Below the pieces are notes generated by a model that worked only from the letters and a program-made list of their open reading frames with translations, did not search any database and was not told where the DNA came from. Positions 39,971 to 48,816 of a DNA stretch of 64,000 nucleotides are shown piece after piece (within the stretch, counting starts at the first letter, position 1; the number at the start of each line of letters is the position of its first letter). This stretch comes from an uncultured Christensenellaceae bacterium (GTDB lineage: Bacteria > Bacillota > Clostridia > Christensenellales > Borkfalkiaceae): contig CAJUOI010000005.1 in NCBI GenBank assembly GCA_910588615.1, forward strand, positions 1 through 64,000, read 5' to 3'. The translations under genes and the position numbers were made by a program.

Positions 39971-41563
39971 TCAATCTAATCCGTCGACTGCCGCGCGCAC
40001 GGCGGGAAGTCCCTTTTTATAACGCTGTATAAACTGTTCGAAGCCCTTTTCGTCCTCGGCGTTCGGCGCAAGCGTTACGCCCTCCTGTCCCGCAAACACT
40101 CTGTTTTCGAGATAGTCGTCGAGCGTTTCCCCCGCCCGTTTTTCGACGAGGTAGTTGGCGAGGATCGCCATGCCCCAGGCGCCGCCCTCGCCCGCCGTTT
40201 TCATCAGTGTTACGGGTACGCCCAAAGCCGCTGCCAGAAAGCTCTGCCCGACGCGCTCCGTCTTGAAGATCCCGCCGTGCCCCGTGATGCGGTCAAGCCC
40301 GACGCCCTCTTCCTTCAACATGATGTCGCAGCCGATTTTCAGCGCGGCGAACGCCGAATACAGATGCGCGCGCATGGTGTTGGCAAGGTTGAACTTGCTT
40401 TCGCTCGTCCGCACGAAGAGCGGTCTGCCCTTCTGGATTTCGGTAATGTTTTCGCCCGAAACACAGTTATACGCAACGAGCCCGCCGCAGTCCTTGTCGC
40501 CCTTTTCGCCCTCGAAATAGAGCATATCGTACAACTTCCATTTGGGAATATCCAAACCTGCAAGCTTTGCGAAATCCCCGAACATATTCACCCAGCCGTT
40601 TAAATCGGAAGTGCAGTTGTTACAATGCACCATGCCGACGAGGTCGCCGACGGGCGTGGTTACAAGGTCGATTTCGGGATACGGCTTGGAAAGCTCCTTT
40701 TCGAGCACGATCATTGCAAACACGCTCGTTCCCGCCGAAACGTTGCCCGTGCGCCGCTTCACGGAATTGGTAGCCACCATTCCCGTGCCCGCGTCCCCCT
40801 CGGGCGGACAGAGCGGAATCCCCGCTTGCAAATCTCCCGCAGGGTCTAAGAATTTTGCGCCGAACGCGGTAAGCGCACCCGCAACTTCGCCCGCCGCCAG
40901 AATTTTGGGCAAAATATCATGCGTCTTATAAGGCAGCTTACGTTCGGCAAGTATTTTATCGAACGCAACCGTCATCTTTTTATCGTACTGTTTGGTTTCG
41001 GGATCGACGGGGAACATACCCGAAGCCTCTCCGATTCCTATTACCTTTTCGCCCGTCAGCAACCAGTGGACGTAGCCCTCGAGCGTCGTCTGAAAGTCGA
41101 TATCCTTTACGTGAGGTTCATTATCTAAGATCGCTTGATACAGGTGCGCCACCGACCAACGCGCAGGAATATGATAATTAAAAAGTTTCGTCAGCTCGCT
41201 CGCCGCCGCCTCCGCGTTATTGTTGCGCCAGGTGCGGAAGGGTACCAAAAGCTTTCCCGCCTTATCGAACACCATATAGCCGTGCATCATTGCGGAAAAG
41301 CCGATAGCGCCCACCTTCGTAAGCGTAACGCCGTACTTTTCCTTGACGTCCGCTTTCAGCTTTGCGTACGTATCCTGCAAGCCATTCTTGATATCGTCGA
41401 GCGTATACGTCCAAATCCCGCCCTCGAAGCGGTTTTCCCAATCGTGGCTGCCGGAGGCAATCGGCACGTTGTCCGCGTTCACGAGCACAGCTTTGATGCG
41501 CGTGGACCCGAACTCGATCCCGAGCGCGGTTGCGCCCTGCTCTAAGTATGGTTTTTCTTCCAT
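39971..41563 (-). CDS. araB: ribulokinase of the FGGY family
   Basis: This cytoplasmic kinase phosphorylates L-ribulose. The 530-residue FGGY protein opens with [17 protein letters not shown] (phosphate 1 loop), includes [29 protein letters not shown] and [12 protein letters not shown], and ends with [20 protein letters not shown] and [13 protein letters not shown] (ATP binding). The context with araD and araA supports L-ribulose as substrate; by sequence alone a xylulokinase-like role cannot be excluded. It is the first gene of the operon, with a consensus promoter upstream. Confidence 0.93.
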   Translation of the reverse strand: MEEKPYLEQGATALGIEFGSTRIKAVLVNADNVPIASGSHDWENRFEGGIWTYTLDDIKNGLQDTYAKLKADVKEKYGVTLTKVGAIGFSAMMHGYMVFDKAGKLLVPFRTWRNNNAEAAASELTKLFNYHIPARWSVAHLYQAILDNEPHVKDIDFQTTLEGYVHWLLTGEKVIGIGEASGMFPVDPETKQYDKKMTVAFDKILAERKLPYKTHDILPKILAAGEVAGALTAFGAKFLDPAGDLQAGIPLCPPEGDAGTGMVATNSVKRRTGNVSAGTSVFAMIVLEKELSKPYPEIDLVTTPVGDLVGMVHCNNCTSDLNGWVNMFGDFAKLAGLDIPKWKLYDMLYFEGEKGDKDCGGLVAYNCVSGENITEIQKGRPLFVRTSESKFNLANTMRAHLYSAFAALKIGCDIMLKEEGVGLDRITGHGGIFKTERVGQSFLAAALGVPVTLMKTAGEGGAWGMAILANYLVEKRAGETLDDYLENRVFAGQEGVTLAPNAEDEKGFEQFIQRYKKGLPAVRAAVDGLD

Positions 41564-41579
41564 TCCCTTTCTCCCTGAT

Positions 41580-41602
41580 ATAAGCGCTTTTATTGCACTT
41601 AT
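41580..41602. promoter_or_regulatory. operator-like inverted repeat before araB
   Basis: ATAAGCGC (41580-41587) and GCACTTAT (41595-41602) are inverted half sites with one mismatch and 7 bp between. They lie just downstream of the predicted start point of the ara promoter, where a sugar-responsive repressor would act as a roadblock. The regulator is not in the window, and the site does not resemble the Bacillus AraR box. Confidence 0.45.
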
Positions 41603-41616
41603 TTCTTTACTGTTTT

Positions 41617-41645
41617 ATTATAAAGTAAAACCGAAAAAATTTCAA
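41617..41645 (-). promoter_or_regulatory. sigma-A promoter of the ara operon
   Basis: On the minus strand, -35 TTGAAA (41640-41645) and consensus -10 TATAAT (41617-41622) are 17 bp apart, with the start near 41610. GGGAGAAAGGG provides the ribosome site of araB. The run may reach through galactosidase, UDPGP and the 111-aa gene. Confidence 0.8.
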
Positions 41646-41682
41646 GAGCTTGCACGAAAATTTTTTACAAATTTTGAAAAAA

Positions 41683-41706
41683 GAGGGAAAGTTTTATCTT
41701 TCCCTC
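41683..41706 (-). terminator. terminator after spoIVA
   Basis: GAGGGAAAG (41683-41691) pairs with CTTTCCCTC (41698-41706), followed on the minus strand by TTTTTTC. It lies 6 bp past the spoIVA stop codon and insulates the ara promoter. Confidence 0.9.
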
Positions 41707-41712
41707 CCATCG

Positions 41713-43179
41713 TTATAACAAAATGCAGATGACGCCGCCCTTCCCCTCGTTGACGATGCGCGTAACCGTCTTTCGCATCTTCCTGCGAACGCCGTCGCCC
41801 ATCGAACGGTTTTTTAAAAACAGCTCTTCGCCGAGCATCTCCTTTAAGGTCCTGCCGAACATATTCGTGTTCCACGCGCGCTCGGGTTCGCTCTGCATAC
41901 TTTCAGCAAGCTGCTTGGCAAACGCCTCGCTCTGTTCCTCGCCGCCGAGGGCGGGACGGACTTCGCCCGAAACATCTACCCGGATTATATGGTAGCTCGG
42001 CGCGTCCGCGTGCAAATTGACCCCGACGCGCCCGCTCTTCTTTACCACTCTGGGCTCGGAAAGGCTCATTTCCACGGGCTCGGGCGGCACGATACCGTAA
42101 CCGAACTCCTTAGCGTCGGAAAACGCCTGCCCCACGCGCTCGTATACCTTCTTTGCCTCGGCAAGGGAGGAAACGTAGCTCATCAGGGCGAAATCGTCCT
42201 TGATTTCCTCGCCGCATTGTTCGCCGAGCACCTCGTAAAACGCGCCCGCCTGCGGTTCCACCTTACAGGTGGCGACGCCAGAGCCCGCATTCACCTTTAC
42301 CGAAACGGGCGAACGAAGCCTTGCGCTGTCCTGAAACATGGTGTCGAGCAGGGCGCAGTCGCTCATTTTTTCGATTTTCGGCGCAACCGCGCGGATGCCC
42401 TCGAGCACCTCGGAAATCAGGGTGCTGTCCGCATCGAGCACGCGCATCCAATCGGGCAAATCAACGTCCACGGAAAGTACGGGAAATTCGTACAGCACGC
42501 GTTCGAGCACGCCCGCAAGCTGTTCTTTCGTAGCCTCCTCGGCGTTGATCGCCACAACGGGCGCACAGAATTTTTGCTCGAGCTCGGCGCGCAGCGACTC
42601 GCTGCCCGCAGGGTCCTTACAGTTCAGCACGACAACAAAGGGTTTACCTGAAACTTTCAGCTCCCTCAGCGCCTGTGCTTCGCCTTCCTCGTATGCTTCC
42701 CTGCCGATCCCTGCCACCGAGCCGTCCGTCGTCATTAAAATGCCGATGGTCGAATGATCGCGGATGACGCGAAGCGTGCCCTCCTCCGCCGCCCTGCGGA
42801 AGGGAACGGGAGAATCGTTCCAAGGCGTGTGAACGAGCCGTTCCTCTCCCTCTTCCTCGAAGCCTGCCGCGCCGCTGACGGGAAAACCGACACAATCGAT
42901 CAGCCGCACCTTTGCGTTTGCACTTCCCACGCCGATTTCGGCGCCCTCTTCGGGCACAAATTTGGGTTCGGTCGTCATCACCGTTTTCCCCGCCGCCGAC
43001 TGCGGCAATTCGTCCGTATAACGCTTGCGCTTTTCGCCTGCTACGGCGGGAAGCACGAGCTCCTGCATAAACCGCTTGATAAATGTCGATTTGCCCGTAC
43101 GGACAGGTCCGACGACGCCTACGAAAATTTCTCCGCCCGTGCGCGCCGCAACGTCCTCGTATACACTAAAAGTTTCCAT
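41713..43179 (-). CDS. spoIVA: stage IV sporulation protein A
   Basis: SpoIVA is the ATPase that polymerises on the outer forespore membrane and forms the base of the spore coat. The 488-residue protein has a Walker A motif at residues ~24-32 (GPVRTGKST), the family blocks MTTEPKFVPEEGAEI and RLIDCVGFPVSGAAG, HTPWNDSPVPF, a TDGSVAGI segment, and the hydrophobic C-terminal end GGVICILL needed for anchoring to SpoVM in Bacillus. A sigma-E-like promoter lies 34-62 bp upstream. It shows that the organism is, or descends from, an endospore former. Confidence 0.97.
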   Translation of the reverse strand: METFSVYEDVAARTGGEIFVGVVGPVRTGKSTFIKRFMQELVLPAVAGEKRKRYTDELPQSAAGKTVMTTEPKFVPEEGAEIGVGSANAKVRLIDCVGFPVSGAAGFEEEGEERLVHTPWNDSPVPFRRAAEEGTLRVIRDHSTIGILMTTDGSVAGIGREAYEEGEAQALRELKVSGKPFVVVLNCKDPAGSESLRAELEQKFCAPVVAINAEEATKEQLAGVLERVLYEFPVLSVDVDLPDWMRVLDADSTLISEVLEGIRAVAPKIEKMSDCALLDTMFQDSARLRSPVSVKVNAGSGVATCKVEPQAGAFYEVLGEQCGEEIKDDFALMSYVSSLAEAKKVYERVGQAFSDAKEFGYGIVPPEPVEMSLSEPRVVKKSGRVGVNLHADAPSYHIIRVDVSGEVRPALGGEEQSEAFAKQLAESMQSEPERAWNTNMFGRTLKEMLGEELFLKNRSMGDGVRRKMRKTVTRIVNEGKGGVICILL

Positions 43180-43212
43180 AAAAAACGCCTCCGCCGATAT
43201 CCTTGCTTGAAT

Positions 43213-43241
43213 ACCTTATGAGCCGAAGCGTCCGTTTATGC
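43213..43241 (-). promoter_or_regulatory. sigma-E-like sporulation promoter of spoIVA
   Basis: On the minus strand, GCATAAA (43235-43241) resembles the sigma-E -35 box and CATAAGGT (43213-43220) its CATA-type -10 box; the spacer is 14 bp. No sigma-A boxes are seen in the 69-bp gap. Mother-cell expression of spoIVA is established in Bacillus and supports the reading. Confidence 0.5.
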
Positions 43242-43248
43242 AGCTTTT

Positions 43249-44094
43249 TTAATTTTTCTTTTTCGTTTTTCTGCCCGAAACTACGTCGTAGTCGGGCGGA
43301 AGCTCCGATTGCGCCAGTAATTCCCGATAATATTCGTCCTCAGAAAAATCACGTTCGCGCGTATACTCTCCGCCGAGAGCCTCGATCGCATACTTCAATT
43401 CCCGAAATTCGAGATAGTTGATATCCTCCCCGTCGATGCGTTCGAGCAGTACGGGCAACGCGCGCTCGTCGCCGTATGCCGCCAGATAGCTTGCATTCAT
43501 ACACAGATCGTCCCTCTCTCGGAATGCGCGCAGCAGCGTATCGTAGACGGCGTCGTCCCGTTCCTTGGTTCGGGAAAGAATTTCAAGCATCAGCTCCTCC
43601 TCCGTGCCCTCGCGCAGCAATTCCAGCGCACGAGCTTTTGCCGCGTCGGCGTTGGCTTTAAGACAGTCGGTCGCCGCATCCTTGATTTCACGGTCGTAAT
43701 CGCCCTTAATAATATCGAAATATGCGTCAAACGCCGCCGCATTCGCCCCCGCCAGATTGACGGCAAGCGTTACGAGCTCTTCGTTATCCTCGTACAGCAG
43801 CGCAACGAGCTCTTTGGGGCAATTCCTCCCTGCGAGCTCCCCGCAGAGGAAGTCGGAAACGGGCACGCCCTCCAGAATATGCCGTTTGAGGCAGAAACAG
43901 ATTTCCGCGTCCGTCATCCTTTTATAATACTCGCGCGGCGTGGCGCCGACGCCGTTGAGATAAGTATCGCCGAACTTTTGGTACAGGCGGGGAATTTGGT
44001 TCTCCCACTGCTTTTCGCTAAACTTCCCCGCATTCTCTTTTATATATTTCGCAAGCTTCTTATCAAACAATCCGTCAAAATCAACGAGCTTCAT
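43249..44094 (-). CDS. helical-repeat (HEAT-like) protein of unknown function
   Basis: The 281-residue protein is made of paired helices, with blocks such as PKELVALLYEDNEELVTLAVNLAG, DREIKDAATDCLKANADAAKARALELL and CMNASYLAAYGDERALPVLLERI, which read like HEAT/ARM-type repeats over ~90-240. No signal or membrane segment is present. The tail is basic (SGRKTKKKN). It lies 6 bp after the TPR protein gene, and spoIVA follows 69 bp downstream. It may be a scaffold; no named family is recognised. Confidence 0.75.
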   Translation of the reverse strand: MKLVDFDGLFDKKLAKYIKENAGKFSEKQWENQIPRLYQKFGDTYLNGVGATPREYYKRMTDAEICFCLKRHILEGVPVSDFLCGELAGRNCPKELVALLYEDNEELVTLAVNLAGANAAAFDAYFDIIKGDYDREIKDAATDCLKANADAAKARALELLREGTEEELMLEILSRTKERDDAVYDTLLRAFRERDDLCMNASYLAAYGDERALPVLLERIDGEDINYLEFRELKYAIEALGGEYTRERDFSEDEYYRELLAQSELPPDYDVVSGRKTKKKN

Positions 44095-44100
44095 ACTTCC

Positions 44101-45765
44101 TCACATCATTAAACTGAGAATTTTTTCTACCGTTTCTCTGTTTGCGTCAAACATTTTTACGATTTCTTCCAACGAACGTTCTCCGCGAAGGAGACGCGCT
44201 TCCCGATAAATCGCCGCCGCCAAGGACGCTCGCTCCTCCACGAAATGCCATACGCCGAGCTCCTCGATCGTTGCATAGAGATCCTCCGCCGCCGCGCAAA
44301 TTTTCCCCTCGTTTTCCTCGCCGAGCAGCGCGAACTTCGAATATACGTCCGCAAACGCCTTTAAATACTCTTCCTTCTTGCGTTCGCCTATTTCCAGACT
44401 GTGCGTAAAAAATTCCTTATACACGTTACAGAATACAACGCCGAATGAGTCATCCTCGTTGCGCATCGTCAAATCGTGCAGTATGGCAATTTTGATGAAC
44501 TCGTCCCCCTCGAAATCGAGCAGTACCTTGCGGACAAACGAATCGGAGCGGGTGCGCACCGCAACCTTCGCGGCGAGCATCTGTAATTTTTCGTCCCGTC
44601 CCTCCATTTCGTCGAACGCAATCCCGAAAAACTCGTCCAATCTGGAGAGTCCTTCAAGTTCTTTGACGTAGGGAGAATTGCTCGCCCCCAAGAGGAACTT
44701 GGCAACCGTTTCGTACTCCTCCTCGGGAACGCGGTAAAAATAGCTCATCGAAACCTTATTCGCCTTGTCGTCCCCATCCTGCATACGCAAGCGTTCAAGG
44801 TAGTAAAGCGCTACCGCCTTGCGCGGATATACGGTCGTCAGGCGCTCGAGCGATTCGATCGCCTCCGCCGTTTTACCCGTGCGGTAGGCGCTGACGGCAT
44901 GAAAGTACAAAACGTTGTCGTCGTATGGAAGTCTGCTCTTCAAGGCGGTCAGCTTTTCATACGCTTCTTCGTCCAGTCCCGTTTCACACAGCGCCGTAGC
45001 GATGCGGTATAAATCGTCGGTGCCGCTCACTTCGAGCGCTGCAAGCCGCTTGGCGACCTCCTTTGCCCCCTCCCGATTCTCCCGCGCACCGAGCACGGCG
45101 CAATAGGTGGTGAGCGCCTGCACGTTGTCAGGGTATTTCTCCAGAAGAGCCTTGCATTCCCGCTCCGCCCCGTCCTCGTCGCCAAGCATCAGCGTGCACA
45201 TTGCCGAAAGTCCCGCAGCTGACGCATAGTCGGGGTGTGCCTCGGGGAATTCGCTAAGCACGCTGCGCGCCTCCTGCAATTCGCCTTGCTTCAACAAAAT
45301 CAACCCTTCGCGCAACGCCTCGGGATTACCGTGCGTGCCGTCGTCCGAATGCACCAAACGAAGCTTAGGTTTTTTGGGCTCAGGCTCGGTAAATTCGATA
45401 TCGAACGCCTGCACGTCCTCTTCGGAGAGCGAACGGCGGTAATAATATGCCGACTGGCTCTCGTTGTTCATGTTCATAAAGGCAACCGCCAGCCCCTCGT
45501 ATCCCTCGCCGAAATCCGCTTCGTTGCAAGTGTCGAGGAAGCGAAACCAAGCGTCGGCGGCAAGACCGTACAGCTCCATCGCCTCGTACACGTCGGCGTA
45601 AAGCGCGCACGCATCCGCACTCGGCTCGTACATTCTGCTTCGCTTGTTCAGCATGGTAAGCGCGCCGAGGTAATCTCCGTTGTCGTAGCGGCTCTCCGCG
45701 CTGTTAAGGATAAATTCGTCGCTTAAATTCAGTTGTAATACGCTGCCGTCGTCTTTTTCTTTCAT
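44101..45765 (-). CDS. tetratricopeptide (TPR) repeat protein
   Basis: ATG 45765 (MKEKDDGSVLQLNL) is chosen because it overlaps the hslO stop codon as ATGA; it gives 554 residues. TPR-type helix pairs are visible at ~15-125 (ESRYDNGDYLGALTMLNK, AADAWFRFLDTCNEADF) and ~155-330 (GLILLKQGELQEARSVLSEF, YPDNVQALTTYCAVLGARENREGA, HAVSAYRTGKTAEAIESL). The C-terminal ~200 residues are helical without clear TPRs. It is cytoplasmic and probably a protein-binding scaffold. It is translationally coupled to the Hsp33 chaperone gene. Confidence 0.88.
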   Translation of the reverse strand: MKEKDDGSVLQLNLSDEFILNSAESRYDNGDYLGALTMLNKRSRMYEPSADACALYADVYEAMELYGLAADAWFRFLDTCNEADFGEGYEGLAVAFMNMNNESQSAYYYRRSLSEEDVQAFDIEFTEPEPKKPKLRLVHSDDGTHGNPEALREGLILLKQGELQEARSVLSEFPEAHPDYASAAGLSAMCTLMLGDEDGAERECKALLEKYPDNVQALTTYCAVLGARENREGAKEVAKRLAALEVSGTDDLYRIATALCETGLDEEAYEKLTALKSRLPYDDNVLYFHAVSAYRTGKTAEAIESLERLTTVYPRKAVALYYLERLRMQDGDDKANKVSMSYFYRVPEEEYETVAKFLLGASNSPYVKELEGLSRLDEFFGIAFDEMEGRDEKLQMLAAKVAVRTRSDSFVRKVLLDFEGDEFIKIAILHDLTMRNEDDSFGVVFCNVYKEFFTHSLEIGERKKEEYLKAFADVYSKFALLGEENEGKICAAAEDLYATIEELGVWHFVEERASLAAAIYREARLLRGERSLEEIVKMFDANRETVEKILSLMM

Positions 45766-46589
45766 GTTTTGTCCCCGAATAAAGCGTTGGTGCAAGCTTT
45801 ATCGAATATATAATCGGTGTTACATTCGTCGCAATGCACCGTGATCGCGTCCGTTTCCGTAAGCATTTTTTCCGCCTCCGCCCTACCCAGCGATACGATC
45901 GCCCGCTCCGCTCGCTCACGCGAACAACGGCAGCGGAAACCGAACTCCGTCCGTTCGCCTTCGGTTTGAAAATAGGCAAGCGTTCCGGCGGAAACATCCT
46001 CCGCTTGCAAACAGGCGCGGCACGCGGCAACGTCCGCTTTTGCCCGTTCGAAAATTTCTTTGCCGGCATTCGGCAGCGGCTGAATGAAAATGCCGCCCGC
46101 ACGCAAACCGTCCTTCCCGAAAGAGACGGACAGAGCAATTTCCGTTTCGCGCTGTTCGCTCTCGCGAAAATACGCTTTGAAAATTTCTTCCGCGTCGCCG
46201 CAGTAAAACGCCACCGTTCCCGTAACGGGAACCCCCTCGCCCTCGTCGCGGGTAACGCTCAGAACTCCATTCTGCCCGATTGCTTTTTCGAAGCTTTCCG
46301 CGGCGGGATTTTCGACACGCCCACTGATACGGAGCGCGCCGTCGCCGCTCGCATGAATGATGCCGCATTCCCCGTCCCCTTTCAGCGTGAGCGAGAGCGT
46401 GCTCGTCCCGTCTTTCAGCCAAGCGGAAAGGTAGGCGGTTGCGGTAAGGACGCACCCGAGCGCGCTTGCCGAAGCGTTGCTCAGGTTATGGCGGCGTACC
46501 GCTTCGGTTACGAGCGCCGTCGTATCCAGCACCATCAGCGACGCCCGTCCGCCGTAGACGAGCGCGCGGGTCAGCGTACTTTTCTGCAT
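45762..46589 (-). CDS. hslO: redox-regulated chaperone Hsp33
   Basis: Hsp33 becomes an active holdase when oxidants release zinc from its C-terminal cysteines. The 275-residue protein keeps the N-terminal SxxTRA..G start (KSTLTRALVYGGRASLMVLD), TLKGDGECGIIHASGDG, and the four zinc Cys as CRC (FRCRCSRERAE, ~230) and CDEC (VHCDECNTDYIF, ~260). Its start overlaps the methyltransferase gene by 19 bp and its stop overlaps the TPR gene by 4 bp, in a tightly packed operon. Confidence 0.96.
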   Translation of the reverse strand: MQKSTLTRALVYGGRASLMVLDTTALVTEAVRRHNLSNASASALGCVLTATAYLSAWLKDGTSTLSLTLKGDGECGIIHASGDGALRISGRVENPAAESFEKAIGQNGVLSVTRDEGEGVPVTGTVAFYCGDAEEIFKAYFRESEQRETEIALSVSFGKDGLRAGGIFIQPLPNAGKEIFERAKADVAACRACLQAEDVSAGTLAYFQTEGERTEFGFRCRCSRERAERAIVSLGRAEAEKMLTETDAITVHCDECNTDYIFDKACTNALFGDKT

Positions 46590-47314
46590 ATAAAGTTCAG
46601 CCTATCGCTTTCGCGCTTCTCCTGCCCGAGGTGTCCTTCGACGCGCTCGATTTCAAAGCCCGCCGCGCCGAGCGCGGACGATATCGCTTCCTCCTCGTGA
46701 ATATATTGAATATGCCTTTCGTCGCTGCGGCGGAAAAGCCCGCCCTCCTGCCGAACGAACAGCGTAACGTCCGTTTCCACCCTATCGCCGTACAACGTGT
46801 TAAAGGAAAGAAAGGTAACGTCGTCGCGGTCGTCCGCTAAGATATTATTTGCAATTTTCGTACGGAATTTGTATGCGGAGCTCACGTCGAACCAAAAGAT
46901 TCCGTTTTTTACGAGGCAATTCGCCGCTTTTTTGAAGGCGCGCGGCAAAACGGCGGGAGGAATATAGTTGTAACAGTCGTTTGCCGAAAGCACGAAGTCC
47001 ACCCGCTCGTGCACGGTAACCGTTGTAGCGTCCGCCTGAAGAAAAGGAATATTCAATCCCTCTTCCCGCGCGAGCTTAACCGCCTTGCTCAGCATGAACG
47101 CAGAGACATCCGTCCCTGTAACGAAATAGCCCGCCCGGGTCAGCACGCGCGTGAACGCGCCGCTTCCGCAGCCGATCTCAAGACCCCGATTCCCCGCACC
47201 GAGTGCTTCGAGCCCTTGTAGAAAATACTGCGACCACCTTTGATAGTCGCAGTCATCGTTTAAAAATTCAAACCAATCGGCAAGCGTTTCGTAAGCCACG
47301 GCAGTCCCCGTCAA
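46571..47314 (-). CDS. class I SAM-dependent methyltransferase
   Basis: The ~247-residue protein has the Rossmann-type SAM site GLEIGCGSGAFTRVL (~44-58), followed by GYFVTGTDVSAFMLSKA, the acidic LQADATTV, and VDFVLSANDCYNYIPP as motif IV-like strand. The frame begins with TTG 47314, overlapping the stop of the upstream membrane protein gene (TTGA); GTG 47299, which has GGGG six bases before it, is an equally good start. The substrate is unknown; the LADWFEFLN opening and YHEEEAIS-type C-terminal part resemble small-molecule methyltransferases of Firmicutes. Confidence 0.9.
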   Translation of the reverse strand: MTGTAVAYETLADWFEFLNDDCDYQRWSQYFLQGLEALGAGNRGLEIGCGSGAFTRVLTRAGYFVTGTDVSAFMLSKAVKLAREEGLNIPFLQADATTVTVHERVDFVLSANDCYNYIPPAVLPRAFKKAANCLVKNGIFWFDVSSAYKFRTKIANNILADDRDDVTFLSFNTLYGDRVETDVTLFVRQEGGLFRRSDERHIQYIHEEEAISSALGAAGFEIERVEGHLGQEKRESDRLNFICRKVR

Positions 47315-48624
47315 CGTTTTTTATTCAGCATCTGCGGACGCTTGGGTGCTTTCTTCTTTTTCTTACCCTTCCCCTCGTCCTCTTCCCGAATCGCGCGTTC
47401 GCGCTCCTCGAACTGACGGTTATATTCGACATATTGTTCGTCGTTCGCGTGCTCCTCTTCAAAGGCGCGCACGTCCTCGACCACTGCTTCCTTGCTTTCG
47501 CGCAATTTCTTTAAGTCCTCGCGCGAGAAGCTTTCGGGAAGCTGGTAAATTTCCAAGTCGTCGTCGATGGGCTTAATGGGACGGCACACGAGCTTACTCT
47601 TGCCCTGCGCCACGATCATGCGCTTGTACTCGCGCATCGCAGCGCTGTCCGCCACGGAGTCAGAAGACCTTCCGCCCATTGCCTGTTTGTTTTTATCGTA
47701 CAGTCCGCGCCCCGTCGCAATCCCGAGGTTGGGATTGACGAAGCGGTCGAACGCCCACTGCGAATAATCCATCCAAACGAGCATAGCGTAAGAGAACGCA
47801 AGGAAGAAGATAAGAACAAACCCTATGGCCATGAGGATTCCGCCGGAAAACAACACGAGGAAGATGGGCCAGAGCGCAACCGCGGCAAAAAATACCGTCT
47901 GCGGGAAGGTACCCACCGTCATGACGACGGCGTTGCGAAACAGCGCCCAAGGTCCCTGTTTATAGTTTATCCCAAGCGAAATCATCCAAAGACAGATGAG
48001 AATGGAGAACGCCACGAAGATGTATCCGATAATTTTACTTGCGACGAGCCACCCCGAATACCGCGCGCCCGTAACCGACAGCAAATCGGCAAGGTTTCCC
48101 ATCGTGCGAGCCACGAAGAGCAGCACGGAGAAAATAAGCACCGCTTCGGTAACGTTCCAGAAGTTGCGCTTGATCCCGCGCGCAAAATCGTTCGCAACGA
48201 AGATACCTTCCGTCCAGAGCAGATTGCGGATAATGTACATTCCGCCCGAAATGCCCAATCCCGCAAGAACCATCGCGGGAATCAACAACCCGTAAAAAAG
48301 CAAATCGGCGTTCAGCACCATAGCTTCCGCCGCGCCCGTAACGTTGGGTAGCGCAGGATAGCCTACCCCGAGCCCCGCGCCGAACGGACCCGCCATACCC
48401 TGTGCCGCAACGGAAAGATTGCGCCACACGAGGATCGCGATCAAAGGAAGAAACGTTACAAAAACAAGCAAGTTGATTAAAATCATCTTGCCGAATCTCC
48501 CCTTGAAAATGTCCCAGAACAACGCCCACCTGCTCGTCGGCAGCGTACTGCGCGCATATTCTTCGCTCCGCTCTTTGCCCTCGAGCCAACGGGCGACGAG
48601 TCCTTTTTTTTCTCCTCTTGCCAT
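47311..48624 (-). CDS. polytopic membrane protein, YesL (DUF624)-like
   Basis: The 437-residue protein has about six membrane helices: ILINLLVFVTFLPLIAIL, LLFYGLLIPAMVLAGLGISGG, VTEAVLIFSVLLFVAR, IIGYIFVAFSILICLWM, TVFFAAVALWPIFLVLF and LMAIGFVLIFFLAFSYAML. An SRWALFWDIFKGRFGKMILINL segment and a WTEGIFVANDFARGIKRNFW block resemble YesL/DUF624 proteins. The C-terminal ~130 residues are cytoplasmic, charged and end in a Lys-rich tail (KGKKKKKAPKRPQ). It is the first gene of the leftward operon, with a consensus promoter. The role is unknown. Confidence 0.8.
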   Translation of the reverse strand: MARGEKKGLVARWLEGKERSEEYARSTLPTSRWALFWDIFKGRFGKMILINLLVFVTFLPLIAILVWRNLSVAAQGMAGPFGAGLGVGYPALPNVTGAAEAMVLNADLLFYGLLIPAMVLAGLGISGGMYIIRNLLWTEGIFVANDFARGIKRNFWNVTEAVLIFSVLLFVARTMGNLADLLSVTGARYSGWLVASKIIGYIFVAFSILICLWMISLGINYKQGPWALFRNAVVMTVGTFPQTVFFAAVALWPIFLVLFSGGILMAIGFVLIFFLAFSYAMLVWMDYSQWAFDRFVNPNLGIATGRGLYDKNKQAMGGRSSDSVADSAAMREYKRMIVAQGKSKLVCRPIKPIDDDLEIYQLPESFSREDLKKLRESKEAVVEDVRAFEEEHANDEQYVEYNRQFEERERAIREEDEGKGKKKKKAPKRPQMLNKKR

Positions 48625-48666
48625 AAATGTTTACTCCGAAATCGCGAATCGTCCGCGTATAAATCT

Positions 48667-48695
48667 ATTATAACGCAAAGCGCGAAATATTTCAA
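48667..48695 (-). promoter_or_regulatory. sigma-A promoter of the membrane protein-hslO operon
   Basis: On the minus strand, -35 TTGAAA (48690-48695) and consensus -10 TATAAT (48667-48672) are 17 bp apart. The start is about 35 bp before ATG 48624. Confidence 0.8.
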
Positions 48696-48714
48696 TTAAA
48701 TTCGGGTAAATTCT

Positions 48715-48743
48715 TTGACTTTTCACCTGCGGTATGATAAAAT
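48715..48743 (+). promoter_or_regulatory. sigma-A promoter of asd-dapA-dapB
   Basis: TTGACT (48715-48720) and TAAAAT (48738-48743) are 17 bp apart. A leader of about 67 nt separates the start from ATG 48817. No lysine riboswitch fits in so short a leader. Confidence 0.75.
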
Positions 48744-48816
48744 TCACTTCGACGGGACGATTTTGTATGAATTTATAAAACCGCGCCCGAGTTTTGTTTG
48801 TTTTTCGGAGAATTTC

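Noticed and set aside
48750..48816. Lysine (L-box) riboswitch before asd
   Set aside because: The leader is only about 67 nt and lacks the multi-helix core and terminator such a riboswitch needs.
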